Both the position numbers and the translations under genes were made by a program. From the NCBI RefSeq assembly GCF_049243985.1, contig NC_135381.1:17657345-17721344 (forward strand): a DNA stretch of 64,000 nucleotides, given 5' to 3'. Below, piece after piece: positions 63,761-64,000 of this stretch (position 1 is its first letter; every line of letters begins with the position of its first letter). The DNA is from Paroedura picta (Eukaryota; Chordata; Lepidosauria; Squamata; Gekkonidae). Below the pieces are notes generated by a model. The model made no database searches and had not been told where the DNA came from. It saw only the letters and a program-made list of their open reading frames with translations.

Positions 63761-64000
63761 CTGCAATCCTCTAGTTCCTGCTATTTATTACACTGAAGAC
63801 GCGGCCAAGGGGGAAGATGTGGTACAAAATTTTGCCAAATTAACATCTCTGGACAGTTAATTCATTAACTGTAGATTCAAAACCAGAAGCACATCTTAGG
63901 AATGGCCCTGCACATTTCAGTGTTTGAACAAACATATTTACAGCTGCAACTTCATCTCTGTCTGGAACCCTTATACCTATGGATCGATTGTAGTTAGGCT

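Overview
The window reads as vertebrate nuclear DNA from a squamate reptile. Three intron-containing host genes sit in a dense bed of interspersed repeats: CR1 and L2 LINE 3' ends, a tRNA-derived SINE with a CTT-rich tail, a SINE with a Bov-B-like tail (Sauria-type), a 5S-rRNA-derived SINE, and many hAT-type DNA elements with 8-bp target duplications. A lizard is the best fit and a gecko is possible, but the species cannot be fixed from sequence alone.

Layout. (1) Positions 1-905 hold three head-to-tail copies of a foldback repeat that run up to a CpG island (about 925-1740). (2) CRKL lies on the + strand with coding exons 1363-1676, 3746-4202 and 9922-10056. It encodes a complete 301-residue SH2-SH3-SH3 adaptor, followed by a probable 3.3-kb 3'UTR ending near 13390. 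(3) A complete T-box gene of the VegT/Tbx16 (Tbx6L) class lies on the - strand at 26276-14837. It has nine coding exons whose phases all join, giving 447 residues, and a poly(A) signal at 14668-14663. (4) Positions 26.3-38.4 kb are intergenic and mostly repeats. (5) The 3' end of CABIN1 lies on the - strand: eight exons between 58380 and 39230 join in phase to the stop and give 594 C-terminal residues. The remaining exons lie beyond the right edge.

CRKL is a signalling adaptor, CABIN1 is a calcineurin/MEF2-binding and HIRA-complex protein, and Tbx16/VegT is a mesoderm transcription factor lost from mammals. They are linked neighbours rather than a pathway. CRKL and the T-box gene converge tail to tail; the T-box gene and CABIN1 share a strand.

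No CRISPR array, operon or bacterial-type system is present. The most notable items are the intact VegT/Tbx16 gene with a 16-base coding first exon; a foldback repeat family carrying a hammerhead-ribozyme-like core (possibly Penelope-like); a perfect 72-bp inverted repeat; a SINE nested in a hAT MITE with both target duplications intact; CpG-rich DNA elements inside introns; and a degraded protein-like block in a CABIN1 intron that I could not identify. Exon boundaries come from reading splice sites and phase by eye, and family names come from remembered consensus sequences, not from a search.
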